A DNA stretch of 30,825 nucleotides from NCBI RefSeq assembly GCF_946479975.1, contig NZ_CAMLIX010000028.1:1-30825 (forward strand), read 5' to 3'. The notes under the pieces were generated by a model, which worked only from the letters and a program-made list of their open reading frames with translations, made no database searches and was not told where the DNA came from. Each line of letters starts with the position of its first letter. The stretch's first letter is position 1. This document shows positions 17,771 to 26,278 of this stretch, piece by piece. A program made the position numbers and the translations under genes. This DNA is from an uncultured Flavobacterium sp. (GTDB lineage Bacteria; Bacteroidota; Bacteroidia; Flavobacteriales; Flavobacteriaceae).

Positions 17771-18061
17771 ATGAAAACAATGAAAAATAACTTCTCTGAC
17801 CAAGAACTGGATCGCATAATCGAAATGGCATGGGAAGACAGGACGACTTTTGATGCCATAAAATTTCAGTTTAATTTATCTGAAGCCGAAGTCAAAGCTT
17901 TAATGAAAAAAGAACTGAAATTCAGCAGTTATACATTATGGCGCAAACGTGTGGAGAACTGCAAAACAAAACATGCCGCAAAACGTTCCGCCGACATTGA
18001 TCGTTTTAAATGCAGCAGACAGCGAGCAATTTCGAATAATAAAATTTCAAAAAGAAGATAA
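17771..18061 (+). CDS. TIGR03643 family protein
   Basis: The 96-residue product matches the TIGR03643 pattern: DRIIEMAWEDRTTFDAIKFQFNLSEAEVKALMKKEL followed by SSYTLWRKRVENCKTKH and a basic tail (RFKCSRQRAISNNKISKRR). The central part looks like a small helical, HTH-like fold. The basic tail could contact nucleic acid, but that is only inference. Family members are known to sit next to cryptochrome/photolyase genes and have no assigned function. Here it is 38 bases upstream of the photolyase-family gene and is probably the first gene of that operon. A second in-frame ATG at 17780 is an alternative start. Confidence 0.88.
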   Translation: MKTMKNNFSDQELDRIIEMAWEDRTTFDAIKFQFNLSEAEVKALMKKELKFSSYTLWRKRVENCKTKHAAKRSADIDRFKCSRQRAISNNKISKRR

Positions 18062-18099
18062 AGATCAAATTCTGCCATTCATAAAAATCGTACTAAAGA

Positions 18100-19536
18100 T
18101 TGAACAAAAAAGAAATAAATATTGTCTGGTTGAAGCGTGATCTTCGTTTTACAGACCACGAACCTATTTTTTTAGCACAGCAGGAAAATTTGCCACTGCT
18201 GTTTATTTATTTTTTTGAGCCTTCTATAATGGCACATGCTGATTCTGATGTTCGTCACTGGCGGTTTGTTTATGAATCTCTGCAAGAAATGCAGACTAAA
18301 TTAAAAACTCTAGGAACACAGATTTATATTTTTCATGATGAAGTACAGACTATTTTTGAAAATTTATTAGCGATCTACGATATCAAAACCGTTTTTTCAC
18401 ATCAGGAAATTGGTACCCGCATAACCTTTGATAGGGATATTGCGATGGAATCTTTTTTCGAAAATCGGAAAGTGTTGTGGAAACAATCGCAGCTTCATGG
18501 CGTAATTAGGAAATTGAAATCAAGACAGAACTGGGAGGAGCGCTGGGAAAATGTAATGAGGGCAGATCCTAAAATAATTGATTTGAATAGCATTATTTTT
18601 GAAAATTTAAATCCTGATTTTTATGTGAATTTGAAAGGAAAACCACTTTCATCAGAAATTACAAATCATAATGAAAACTTTCAGCATGGCGGTGAATACT
18701 GGGCATGGCGCTATCTAAAAAGTTTTGCAGAAGAGAGACATGTAAATTACAGCAGAGACATTTCTAAACCACAGCTTAGCAGAAAAAGCTGCAGCAGACT
18801 TTCACCCTATCTCACGTACGGAAATATCAGCATGAGAATGGTGTATCATTATACCAATCAATTTTATAAGGGATCTGCTAACCAAAAAGCAATGCTCAAT
18901 TTTGTGTCCCGCCTGCATTGGCACTGTCATTTTATGCAGAAATTTGAAAGTGATTGCCGTATTGAGTTTGACAACATAGATGCTAGTTTTGATGTACTTG
19001 TAAAACCTAAAAATGAAACTTATATAAAAGCGTGGCAACAGGCCAAAACAGGTGTACCTATTGTCGATGCCTGCATACGCTGTCTCGTTGCAACTGGGTT
19101 TATCAACTTTAGAATGCGCGCTTTGGTTGTTTCTTTTTTTGTTTTCAATCTCTGGCAGGACTGGCGTGAACTTCATTTTTTAGCGCGGCAGTTCCTCGAT
19201 TACGAACCTGGAATTCACTATCCGCAGCTCCAGATGCAGGCCGGCGTTACAGGAACCGGAACTATCAGAATTTATAATCCTGTAAAAAACTCACAAGAAC
19301 ACGACTCAGAGGGAATATTCATAAAAAAATGGATTCCTGAACTGGCTAATATCCCTGCTCATTTAATTCATGAACCGTGGAAATTAGGTCTAATTGATCA
19401 GCAACTGTATGAATGTGAAATTGGAAAAGACTATCCCTTTCCTATAGTTGATATTGAAGAAACTAGAAAATATGCCAGCGCCGCTATTTGGAACATTAGA
19501 AAAAAAGAAGAAATCAAAATCCAATACTCAAATTAG
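18100..19536 (+). CDS. Cryptochrome/photolyase-family flavoprotein, divergent active site
   Basis: The 478-residue product has an N-terminal photolyase alpha/beta domain ([18 protein letters not shown]) and a C-terminal FAD-binding domain (from about 195). Translation starts at TTG: an in-frame TAA lies at 18094-18096 and [16 protein letters not shown] is the normal family beginning. Aligned by eye to E. coli PhrB, CPD- and flavin-contact residues differ: E274 is R271 here, N341 is F337, N378 is H373, W382 is L377 and W384 is M379. W277 (W274), the two arginines of the R-x-R motif (R338, R340), D372 (D367) and the outer electron-transfer tryptophans (W312, W355) are kept. It is therefore a photolyase homologue with altered pocket, and CPD repair is uncertain. 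DUF2256 follows by 11 bases. Confidence 0.9.
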   Translation: MNKKEINIVWLKRDLRFTDHEPIFLAQQENLPLLFIYFFEPSIMAHADSDVRHWRFVYESLQEMQTKLKTLGTQIYIFHDEVQTIFENLLAIYDIKTVFSHQEIGTRITFDRDIAMESFFENRKVLWKQSQLHGVIRKLKSRQNWEERWENVMRADPKIIDLNSIIFENLNPDFYVNLKGKPLSSEITNHNENFQHGGEYWAWRYLKSFAEERHVNYSRDISKPQLSRKSCSRLSPYLTYGNISMRMVYHYTNQFYKGSANQKAMLNFVSRLHWHCHFMQKFESDCRIEFDNIDASFDVLVKPKNETYIKAWQQAKTGVPIVDACIRCLVATGFINFRMRALVVSFFVFNLWQDWRELHFLARQFLDYEPGIHYPQLQMQAGVTGTGTIRIYNPVKNSQEHDSEGIFIKKWIPELANIPAHLIHEPWKLGLIDQQLYECEIGKDYPFPIVDIEETRKYASAAIWNIRKKEEIKIQYSN

Positions 19537-19547
19537 TTTCAATTTTA

Positions 19548-19688
19548 ATGCGAAAAGTAAAAAAAGAAAATCTGCCCAATAAAATTTGTCCCGTTTGCAA
19601 TCGTCCTTTTTCATGGAGAAAGAAATGGGAAAAAGTGTGGGATGAGGTTAAATATTGCAGTGACAAATGCAGATCAAATAAATATTGA
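19548..19688 (+). CDS. DUF2256 zinc-ribbon-like small protein
   Basis: This short gene encodes 46 residues: [20 protein letters not shown] followed by [17 protein letters not shown] and SDKCRSNKY. The four cysteines C14, C17, C37 and C41 (CxxC...CxxxC) with PF(S/T)WRKKW are the DUF2256 signature, probably binding one zinc. It lies 11 bases downstream of the photolyase-family gene on the same strand. DUF2256 is known to occur beside cryptochrome/photolyase genes, sometimes fused or co-annotated with them. Its function is unknown; a small zinc ribbon could support nucleic-acid binding or protein assembly (inference). The ATG is preceded by TTTCAATTTTA. Confidence 0.9.
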   Translation: MRKVKKENLPNKICPVCNRPFSWRKKWEKVWDEVKYCSDKCRSNKY

Positions 19689-19815
19689 ATGGATATTTTT
19701 TTCACTCTAGAAACAATAGTAAAAAATTACGAACGTAAATTTTGCCTCTAATTGTTTATTATTAGTAATCAAAAAAATATCAAACAATTATAATTCTAAG
19801 TAGCTAAAAATAAAG

Positions 19816-19823
19816 TAGCTTTG
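19816..19823 (+). promoter_or_regulatory. Putative -7 promoter box for the ChrB-AraC gene
   Basis: TAGCTTTG matches TAnnTTTG, 27 bases before the ATG at 19851, a typical distance in Flavobacterium. No TTG is seen at the -33 position. Confidence 0.5.
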
Positions 19824-19850
19824 AGAATCAAAATTTATTAGTTTTTTAAA

Positions 19851-20717
19851 ATGAAATGGATTACCCGTGAAAGGCCTAAAATAGATCGAATTGCATGCCC
19901 TTGGCTAATTAAAAAATTTGTAGACCAAGAAGCTGAGTTTATTTATGTCCCTTACAATCTTGTTTTGGAAAAAGCCAGAGAACTTGAAGCTATTCCGTTT
20001 GACATTCCTGATGTGGAATTTACCCACTACAATGACCAAAGCACGTTTGATTACATTATAAAAAAATATGAAATTAGTGATCCTGCAATTTTAATTATCG
20101 CCAGAATCGTTCGCGGTGCCGACACAGACCGTCATGAAATCGCAAAAGAAGCAGCTGGACTCTGGGCAATTTCAGCCGGGCTTTCCTATAATATTACAGA
20201 CGATTATAAATTGCTTGAAACGGGAATGATTTTGTACGATGCTTTGTACAGCTGGGCAACGCATCTTTACCAGCAAAAACATTTGCAAAATAGTCCGTTT
20301 GAGAATTTGCTTCATGAAGTGTACGACAAGTTTTTGAAGGACAAAAAATCTTCATCTAGAACTCCTGCTTGGGTCAAAGATTTAAAGGAAATAATTCAAG
20401 ACCAGATTGATGCTCAATTTACATTTGATTTAAAGAAAATTTCGAATGAATTAGATTTAAATCCGTCCTATTTGTCAAGAGAATTTTCAAAACATTTTGA
20501 GGATTTGAATTTTGGTGACTATGTTAGAAAACTTCGAATCGAGAAAGCGATCAGTCTGATTTCAAATTCTTCTCATTCGTTAACTGAAATAGCTTACATG
20601 ACTGGCTTTTCTGATCAAAGTCATTTTACAAGAATCTTCAAAGCATATACAGGAAAAAATCCTTCTTCTTACCGAAAAAAAAGCAAAAAAAGTAATTCTG
20701 ATACAAAAGGTAAATAA
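19851..20717 (+). CDS. ChrB-domain / AraC-type HTH fusion protein
   Basis: The 288-residue product joins two domains. Residues 1-about 150 match the ChrB C-terminal domain (PF09828): WITRERPKIDRIACPWLIKKF, then FTHYNDQSTFDYIIKKYE and ARIVRGADTDRHE, with conserved Arg, Asp, Cys and His that bind metal or oxyanion in chromate-resistance proteins. Residues about 185-282 are an AraC HTH pair: LKKISNELDLNPSYLSREFSKHF...LRIEKAISLI and LTEIAYMTGFSDQSHFTRIFKAYTG, ending NPSSYR. In classical ChrB the DNA-binding part is at the N-terminus and is different in type, so this is another way of linking the same sensor to DNA. No chrA is nearby. It probably controls itself or the exported protein that follows at 60 bases. 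Confidence 0.88.
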   Translation: MKWITRERPKIDRIACPWLIKKFVDQEAEFIYVPYNLVLEKARELEAIPFDIPDVEFTHYNDQSTFDYIIKKYEISDPAILIIARIVRGADTDRHEIAKEAAGLWAISAGLSYNITDDYKLLETGMILYDALYSWATHLYQQKHLQNSPFENLLHEVYDKFLKDKKSSSRTPAWVKDLKEIIQDQIDAQFTFDLKKISNELDLNPSYLSREFSKHFEDLNFGDYVRKLRIEKAISLISNSSHSLTEIAYMTGFSDQSHFTRIFKAYTGKNPSSYRKKSKKSNSDTKGK

Positions 20718-20745
20718 GATTCTATTTTAGAAAAGCCTTGAATTT

Positions 20746-20753
20746 TAGTTTTG
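20746..20753 (+). promoter_or_regulatory. Putative -7 promoter box for the exported protein
   Basis: TAGTTTTG matches TAnnTTTG, 24 bases before the ATG at 20778. This suggests the gene has its own promoter in addition to any read-through from the ChrB-AraC gene. Confidence 0.5.
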
Positions 20754-20777
20754 TACTTATAACCAAAAACTAAAACA

Positions 20778-21275
20778 ATGTATTTAAAATCAGCTTTTTT
20801 CCTAGCGCTATTATTATCCTGTTCAAATGCTTTTTCGCAAACTGTTTATCCAAAAATTACGGGCTATTTTGGTATAATGCACCCAATAGTAAGTATTAAC
20901 AAAGATGAAACGACATTAAATTTCAGAGATTATTATGCGGTAGGATTTCCGACTGGAATTAATATTTGGAAAAACGAAAAAATAGGTTTTTCATTTGAAA
21001 TGGTTCCCAATATTAAAGACGATAATGGCACAAGTAAAGTCACCAATTTACTATTCCATCCAGGCGTATTAGTCGCATTGGGCAAAGGATATACTTTTGC
21101 AGGTAGAGCTGCTTTTGAAAGTGGCGGACGATACGGATTTACACCAGTCATCAACAAAACAATAATTAAAAATGCAAGCTGCAGTTATTATGCTGCTATT
21201 CCGTTACCAGTTCGTTTTGGAAATGATCATCCTGCCACATTTACAGTAGGTTTTCAATTTGGAATTGCTTTTTAA
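20778..21275 (+). CDS. Small exported beta-barrel-like hypothetical protein
   Basis: The 165-residue product has a signal peptide (MYLKSAFFLALLLSCSNAFS, cleavage near residue 20). The remainder alternates in the manner of outer-membrane strands (ITGYFGIMHPIVSI, YYAVGFPTGINIW, IGFSFEMVPNI) and ends in FTVGFQFGIAF, a terminal aromatic strand as used by the BAM complex. I do not recognise a named family. It lies 60 bases after the ChrB-AraC gene with its own -7 box, so it may be that regulator's target. A bidirectional terminator follows. Confidence 0.75.
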   Translation: MYLKSAFFLALLLSCSNAFSQTVYPKITGYFGIMHPIVSINKDETTLNFRDYYAVGFPTGINIWKNEKIGFSFEMVPNIKDDNGTSKVTNLLFHPGVLVALGKGYTFAGRAAFESGGRYGFTPVINKTIIKNASCSYYAAIPLPVRFGNDHPATFTVGFQFGIAF

Positions 21276-21332
21276 ATTGGAAAAAACTTCGGAAATATTA
21301 TAAATATTCAGAAATAGTCAACGCTATTTATA

Positions 21333-21360
21333 AAGAAAGCTGCCCATGAGCAGCTTTCTT
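21333..21360. terminator. Bidirectional terminator
   Basis: AAGAAAGCTGC, loop CCATGA, GCAGCTTTCTT: a perfect 11-bp stem between the convergent exported-protein and hsp20 genes. Both strands have T-rich sequence at the stem base, though no long T run. Confidence 0.8.
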
Positions 21361-21379
21361 ATTGTTGAGTTGATAAAAA

Positions 21380-21832
21380 TTAAAGAATATCGATCAGTCT
21401 TGGTGTATTTTGTTTTGACTGTTCTAGTTTTGGAATCGATAATAATAAGAGTCCATTTTCATATCTGGCACTTATTTTCTCTTCATCCACAACATTTTTT
21501 GGCAGTACAAAACTACGCTGAAAAGACTGATAGCTGAACTCCCTGCGGGTAAAATTTTCTTTTTGGGTGTTCACTTCGTTTTCTTTGACAGACGAAATAA
21601 TAAGTTGTCCGTCATCAAGAGTAATTTTAAAGTCCTCTTTTCTCATTCCGGGAGCAGCGACTTCGACTTCGTAATTATCGGCTGTCTCCTTGATATTGAC
21701 CGACGGCAAGGTAGTCCTTGTTGTTGAAAAATTGTTGTTTTCCCAATTGAAAAGATCGCGGCCAAAAACATCATCAAAAAATAAGCTTTGGAACGCTGGT
21801 ACGCGGCTTCCATTTCTTTTAATAAGATTCAT
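21380..21832 (-). CDS. Hsp20/alpha-crystallin small heat shock protein
   Basis: The 150-residue product (from ATG 21832) has a short N-terminal arm (LFFDDVFGRDLFNW) and an alpha-crystallin domain (about 42-138): PSVNIKETADNYEVEVAAPG, FKITLDDGQLIISS, RREFSYQSFQRSFVLP and the closing signature ENGLLLLSIPK. It acts as an ATP-independent holdase for unfolding proteins in the cytoplasm. An in-frame ATG at 21883 would add 17 residues (RVSSKIYCKTILKITV) not expected in the family, so the later start is chosen. A short inverted repeat lies upstream at 21876-21892. Confidence 0.92.
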   Translation of the reverse strand: MNLIKRNGSRVPAFQSLFFDDVFGRDLFNWENNNFSTTRTTLPSVNIKETADNYEVEVAAPGMRKEDFKITLDDGQLIISSVKENEVNTQKENFTRREFSYQSFQRSFVLPKNVVDEEKISARYENGLLLLSIPKLEQSKQNTPRLIDIL

Positions 21833-21875
21833 AACAGTAATTTTTAAAATTGTTTTACAATAAATTTTTGAACTT

Positions 21876-21892
21876 ACACGCACTAGGCGTGT
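21876..21892. promoter_or_regulatory. Inverted repeat ACACGC-N5-GCGTGT upstream of hsp20
   Basis: ACACGC-ACTAG-GCGTGT is a perfect 6-bp GC-rich inverted repeat in otherwise AT-rich DNA, 44-60 bases before the hsp20 ATG. It may be an operator or a 5' untranslated hairpin; a TA-N3-TTTG box (minus strand, 21907-21915) lies just upstream of it. Confidence 0.35.
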
Positions 21893-22024
21893 GTCAGAAA
21901 AAAAAACAAAAAATATGCCACGCGATCACAATGACATTTTTTCAGAATGTAAGGCGAAAAATTGTCAGTTTATAACCATTTTTCTATTGAATTTCTTTTA
22001 ATTACTGAACAAAAAACTGATGTT

Positions 22025-25000
22025 TTATTCTTCGGCAGGGAGAAAAACATGAAATACCGTGCCTCTATCTTGTTGCGATTCTGCATATAAAACCCCTTGA
22101 TGGTTCATTACAATTCTGCGGCACAATGCCAGTCCGATTCCAGAACCAGGATAAATATTTTGTGGATGAAGGCGTTTAAAAATTTCAAATATTTGTGTTT
22201 CAAAACTCTTTTCAAATCCTATTCCATTGTCTTGAAATGTTATATGATGATACGCACAACAAGCAAGCGGACTGCCGCTGATGGCACTAGCTGTTTCATG
22301 GCTTACCTTAATACTGCTGATTGTAATTTCAGGAGCTGTTCCCGGTTTTATAAATTTTAAAGAATTACTAACCAGATTATAAAATAGCTGATTCATCTGA
22401 ACGATTGATCCCTGAATAATCGGCAGGTTTTCAATTCTAACTGAAGCGTTTTTTTCCTGAATCATCAATTCAAAATCAACACGAATGTTTGCAGCAACTG
22501 TATTTAAATCTACAGCTTGAAAACTTTTTTCTGGTTTTATTAAACGGGAAAAAGCTAGTAAATCACTAATCAGCTGTCTCATACGTTCTGCCGAGGAACC
22601 AATTCTTTTAATAATTTCTTCTGAACCAAGAGATGAACTGCCATTTTGAAGCATATCAGCAAAAAAGCGGATTTTTCTCAACGGCTCCTGCAAATCATGA
22701 CTGGCAACATAAGCAAATTGGGCAAGCTCTTCATTTGAATGCGTTAGAGCAAAATTGGACTGTTCTAATTCTGTATTAGATTCTTTTAATTGTTCGAGCA
22801 CAGTAGCAAGTTCAACAGTTCTTGCTTTAACCTCATTTTCTAATGCCAACTGCAGTTCTCGCTGCAATGTAATATCTTTAGTAGTACCGCTGATGAGTTG
22901 CGGAACGCCCTCCTCATTAAAATAAGTCTGACCAACAGAATGTATAATACGTTCTTGACCAGTAATACCATTTATAATTTTATATTCTGATTCATATTTT
23001 CCAGATTTATCTGAATACATCGCCGTATCAAAAGCGCTGGTAACTCTTTTGTAATCTGATCTTTTAATGACCGATCTGGCTTGCTCAATATTAATTGAAG
23101 TATTCTTAAACCCAAATATAGCGGCATGGCGTCGGGATACTGTTGTTATTCCACTGGCAATATCTGTTGACCAAGTACCAAGTTCGGCAAGTTCTACAGC
23201 CGCTCTAAGTGCCTCTTCTGCCTGTGCTGTTTTTTTGATGGAGATTATTTCTTTGGTCACATCAGAACTTACATATAAAACTGCATATACCTTTCCTGCT
23301 TGATCCAGAAGCGGAGTAAGACTAATATTGTGGTAACTTATTTCATGATCTTTAAACTGTATACTTGGAATTCCATCGGCACGAAATCCTCTTCCAGTTC
23401 GGTATACATTATGAACCTCTCGGATAAATTCTTCAGAATGGGCATCTGTCAATATTTCTTCCAGCAGCATTCCTTGTATTTTATCTCCTTTAGCAACGTT
23501 CAAGATAAAGCGGCGGTTTGGATTCTCTATGCGTAACTCTTCCCCTGTAAAAAGACAGATCGCAACCGGAGCAGCCTCAAGTACTGTAAGAAGTTTCGAT
23601 TCACTTTCGCGAAGCGCCATTTCTGTCGATTTACTTTGTGAAATATCCGTTGCATGTACGATCAGCCCAATTACCTCTCCTTCTTTATTTTTGTGAGGGG
23701 TATATACTATGCTCAGCCATCTGCTGACACCCATTCTGGAAGGAGCGTACATTTCGTATCGTTCCTGTTCACCGCCATAAGCTATATTTAAATGCGGAAG
23801 CGTTTTGAAATAAGCCGCTTCACCCAGAAATTCGCGGACAGTTTTTCCAATTGCTTCGTTCTTGTCTACACCAAACCACTCCATAAAAACGGAATTATAA
23901 GAACGGTAGCGCATTTCCTTATCCAGATAAAAAATCATAGCCGGCACGGTATCACTAAGCAGTTCCAAGTGGGCTTCACTTTCCTCCATCGCACGCTGCG
24001 CTCTTACCTGTTCAGTTACATCAATGGCAATGTCGAGAATAGCGTAAATTTCTCCTTCTGTATTGTAAATCGGAGTATATGATATATTGTAATAATTATC
24101 ATTTAAAACTCCGTTCTGATTGATTTTTACCAGCGAAGCAGGTGAAATAAAAGGAACACCAGTAGTAAAAATATCATCTAATATCTTTAAATAGGCTTGT
24201 CCTTCGGTAATTAGTTCTGGCATTGCCTCACGAAGTGGAAGTCCGATAATACCTGGTCCCTTCCCTACTATATCTATAAAAGTCTGGTTGGGATTTTCTA
24301 TAACTAGATCCCGACCTACAAAAAGACCAATTCCTGCAGGTGCAGCGGCAATCAGACTTTGAAGTTTTGCTTCACTCTGTTCAACATTTCTTCTACTTAA
24401 TACTTGATTTGTCACATCTGTTGCAACGACAAGAACATTGGTTGGAATACCATCTGAATCATAATGCAGCTGATAAGTCAAATCGACATAAACATAGCCT
24501 AGACTACCATTTCGAAACAACTCCACTTCTACTTCTTTTGCAATAAATGCTTTGCCAGTTTTAATCACTTCTTGCAGCAGAAGATCAAATCCCTGACCTT
24601 TAATTTCAGGAAGTGCTTCAAGAAGAGACAATCCTATTAAATCCTTTTTGTCACGGCCAACCAACTCACAGTAGAATGCATTTGCACTTTGAAAAATAAG
24701 AGCTTCATCAATACTAAGAGTTGCAATCCCTACTGGAGACTGCTCAAAAATAGAGGCAAGCCTATTACTGTTTTCAGCTGTTTTTTGCTGTGCCGAAATA
24801 GTAAGAGTAACATCAGAGCACATATGCAGTACACCATAAACTTGGTGATTTTCATCAAACAACGGTGTCAGGGAATAGTCGTAATAGTTCCGAATTCCAG
24901 TCTCATGATTATCAGTAAACGCTCCAACGGCGCGATATTCTATACCTGATTGGTAAACCTCACGCAAATGTTCAAAAAAGTCTTTTCCCGCATTTTCGGA

Positions 25001-26044
25001 GAGTACATCAGTAATTTTCATTCCGATGATACTTTCTTCTTTCTGCCAGTACTTTAGCATTACGCCATTGGCAAATTCTATGTAAAAATCTTTACTTCGA
25101 AATAATGCTGCCCCAATTGGAGCTCTCTCCACAACGCTTTGAAAAAGGTTCTCGCTAGCCGTAAGTCTTTTATCTTTTTCTTTCTGCTCTGTAATGTCTA
25201 TGGCAATAGCAGTAAGGTATTTTTTATTATCGGAGTCTGTTACCAAGGCAACACTATTGTTTACCCAGATTACTTTTCCGTCTTTACAGACATAACGCTT
25301 TGTCATCAGAAAATCATTTCCGTTCACAATGCAGTCTTCCAGTAATATCTTATTTCTTTGTAAATCTTCTGGGTGCGTTAGTTCTCCTAAATTCATTAAA
25401 AGAATTTCATCACGGCTGTAGCCCAGCATTTGGCAGTAACGTTCATTTACTTCCACAATGCGTCCGTCTATATTGGCCTGTGCAATTCCCGCATTGGCCT
25501 GCATTAATACATTGTTCAGCTGAGATCGTACACTCTGTGATTTCACAACCGCAGGTATCACCGCTAAATTTTCTGTACAGGATGCAAAAATTCCTTTTAT
25601 TTCTCCGTATTTATCGAAAATACAGCTATAAGTTAGAGTAAGATGAATGGTTTGAAGTTTCTTATTTCCCTTTAATAAAATAGTGATATTGTCTTCTGAT
25701 TTTGCATTTCCGCTTACAGTAATTCTTTGTAGGGTTAAAACGACCTTTTGCCAATCGTTAAGAAGAATTTCTCGCACGGGTTTGCCGGGAATAACCATAT
25801 CGAGTTTTGAACTTTTGACAAAAGAGGCAAAAGAATCATTGCAAAAAAAAAGCTGTTCGCTACCCCAAACCAAAAACATAGGTACGGCTGAACCAAGCAT
25901 AATACTCAGGGAAGAACAAAGACTATCGTCCCAAAGTTCTGCAGGTCCAAGTGCTGTAGTGCTCCATTCATAATCATTAATAAGTCTGCCTGCATTACCA
26001 CCGCCTCTTAAAAATGCATACTTAATTTTTCTTTCTGATAACAC
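22025..26044 (-). CDS. Soluble multi-PAS sensor histidine kinase
   Basis: The 1339-residue product has about eight tandem PAS domains: roughly 35-160, 175-290, 297-420, 430-555, 560-690, 695-815, 820-945 and 950-1070 (last one PAS_3-like). They are linked by PAC-type ends such as VATDVTNQ, IAIDVTEQ and HATDISQS. A coiled coil (about 1075-1110) leads to HisKA with phospho-acceptor H1116 (ASHDLQEPLRKI) and HATPase with MNQLFYNLVSNSLKF, DNGIGF, FKRLHP and GSGIGLALCRR. There are no membrane helices and no receiver domain, so it is cytoplasmic and needs a separate response regulator, not seen nearby. The start is GTG, preceded by AAAGGGAG. TACCTTTC (26083-26076, minus) is a possible -7 box. Ligands are unknown; redox, light or small molecules are possible. 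Confidence 0.93.
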   Translation of the reverse strand: MLSERKIKYAFLRGGGNAGRLINDYEWSTTALGPAELWDDSLCSSLSIMLGSAVPMFLVWGSEQLFFCNDSFASFVKSSKLDMVIPGKPVREILLNDWQKVVLTLQRITVSGNAKSEDNITILLKGNKKLQTIHLTLTYSCIFDKYGEIKGIFASCTENLAVIPAVVKSQSVRSQLNNVLMQANAGIAQANIDGRIVEVNERYCQMLGYSRDEILLMNLGELTHPEDLQRNKILLEDCIVNGNDFLMTKRYVCKDGKVIWVNNSVALVTDSDNKKYLTAIAIDITEQKEKDKRLTASENLFQSVVERAPIGAALFRSKDFYIEFANGVMLKYWQKEESIIGMKITDVLSENAGKDFFEHLREVYQSGIEYRAVGAFTDNHETGIRNYYDYSLTPLFDENHQVYGVLHMCSDVTLTISAQQKTAENSNRLASIFEQSPVGIATLSIDEALIFQSANAFYCELVGRDKKDLIGLSLLEALPEIKGQGFDLLLQEVIKTGKAFIAKEVEVELFRNGSLGYVYVDLTYQLHYDSDGIPTNVLVVATDVTNQVLSRRNVEQSEAKLQSLIAAAPAGIGLFVGRDLVIENPNQTFIDIVGKGPGIIGLPLREAMPELITEGQAYLKILDDIFTTGVPFISPASLVKINQNGVLNDNYYNISYTPIYNTEGEIYAILDIAIDVTEQVRAQRAMEESEAHLELLSDTVPAMIFYLDKEMRYRSYNSVFMEWFGVDKNEAIGKTVREFLGEAAYFKTLPHLNIAYGGEQERYEMYAPSRMGVSRWLSIVYTPHKNKEGEVIGLIVHATDISQSKSTEMALRESESKLLTVLEAAPVAICLFTGEELRIENPNRRFILNVAKGDKIQGMLLEEILTDAHSEEFIREVHNVYRTGRGFRADGIPSIQFKDHEISYHNISLTPLLDQAGKVYAVLYVSSDVTKEIISIKKTAQAEEALRAAVELAELGTWSTDIASGITTVSRRHAAIFGFKNTSINIEQARSVIKRSDYKRVTSAFDTAMYSDKSGKYESEYKIINGITGQERIIHSVGQTYFNEEGVPQLISGTTKDITLQRELQLALENEVKARTVELATVLEQLKESNTELEQSNFALTHSNEELAQFAYVASHDLQEPLRKIRFFADMLQNGSSSLGSEEIIKRIGSSAERMRQLISDLLAFSRLIKPEKSFQAVDLNTVAANIRVDFELMIQEKNASVRIENLPIIQGSIVQMNQLFYNLVSNSLKFIKPGTAPEITISSIKVSHETASAISGSPLACCAYHHITFQDNGIGFEKSFETQIFEIFKRLHPQNIYPGSGIGLALCRRIVMNHQGVLYAESQQDRGTVFHVFLPAEE

Positions 26045-26245
26045 CGCCCTGCTCCCTTTATATGTTTATATGTGTGAAAGGTAGTTCTAATTTAACCCGC
26101 AGCCTAATGTTATACCATTTATTAAAAAATGTAAAGGCTTTTTGTCCAATGCTGACAATCAGATAGCGGGTAAAAAGCAGTACTTGTATGCTTCCGTTTG
26201 ATCATTTTCTTCCTTAAAAAAAAGTTATAATTTGCACTTTTTTAT

Positions 26246-26269
26246 TTAAATGAATACTTTTTCATTTAA
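26246..26269. promoter_or_regulatory. TetR operator, copy 1
   Basis: TTAAATGAA-TACTTT-TTCATTTAA is a perfect 9-bp inverted repeat with 6-base spacer, ending nine bases before the tetR-type ATG. A TA-N3-TTTG box (26226-26234) lies just upstream, so binding would block transcription. A second copy lies before the SDR gene. Confidence 0.7.
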
Positions 26270-26278
26270 CTTTACTAC

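Noticed and set aside
17949..18140. Frame of 63 codons spanning the end of the TIGR03643 gene and the start of the photolyase gene
   Set aside because: It is an alternative frame over two genes that both match known families; no frameshift is needed to explain either.
22097..25973. Several open frames of 65-115 codons on the plus strand within the multi-PAS kinase gene
   Set aside because: They are antisense to a long gene with clear domains, have no ribosome binding site or recognisable protein pattern, and their amino-acid composition is odd (rich in Ser, Cys and Phe).
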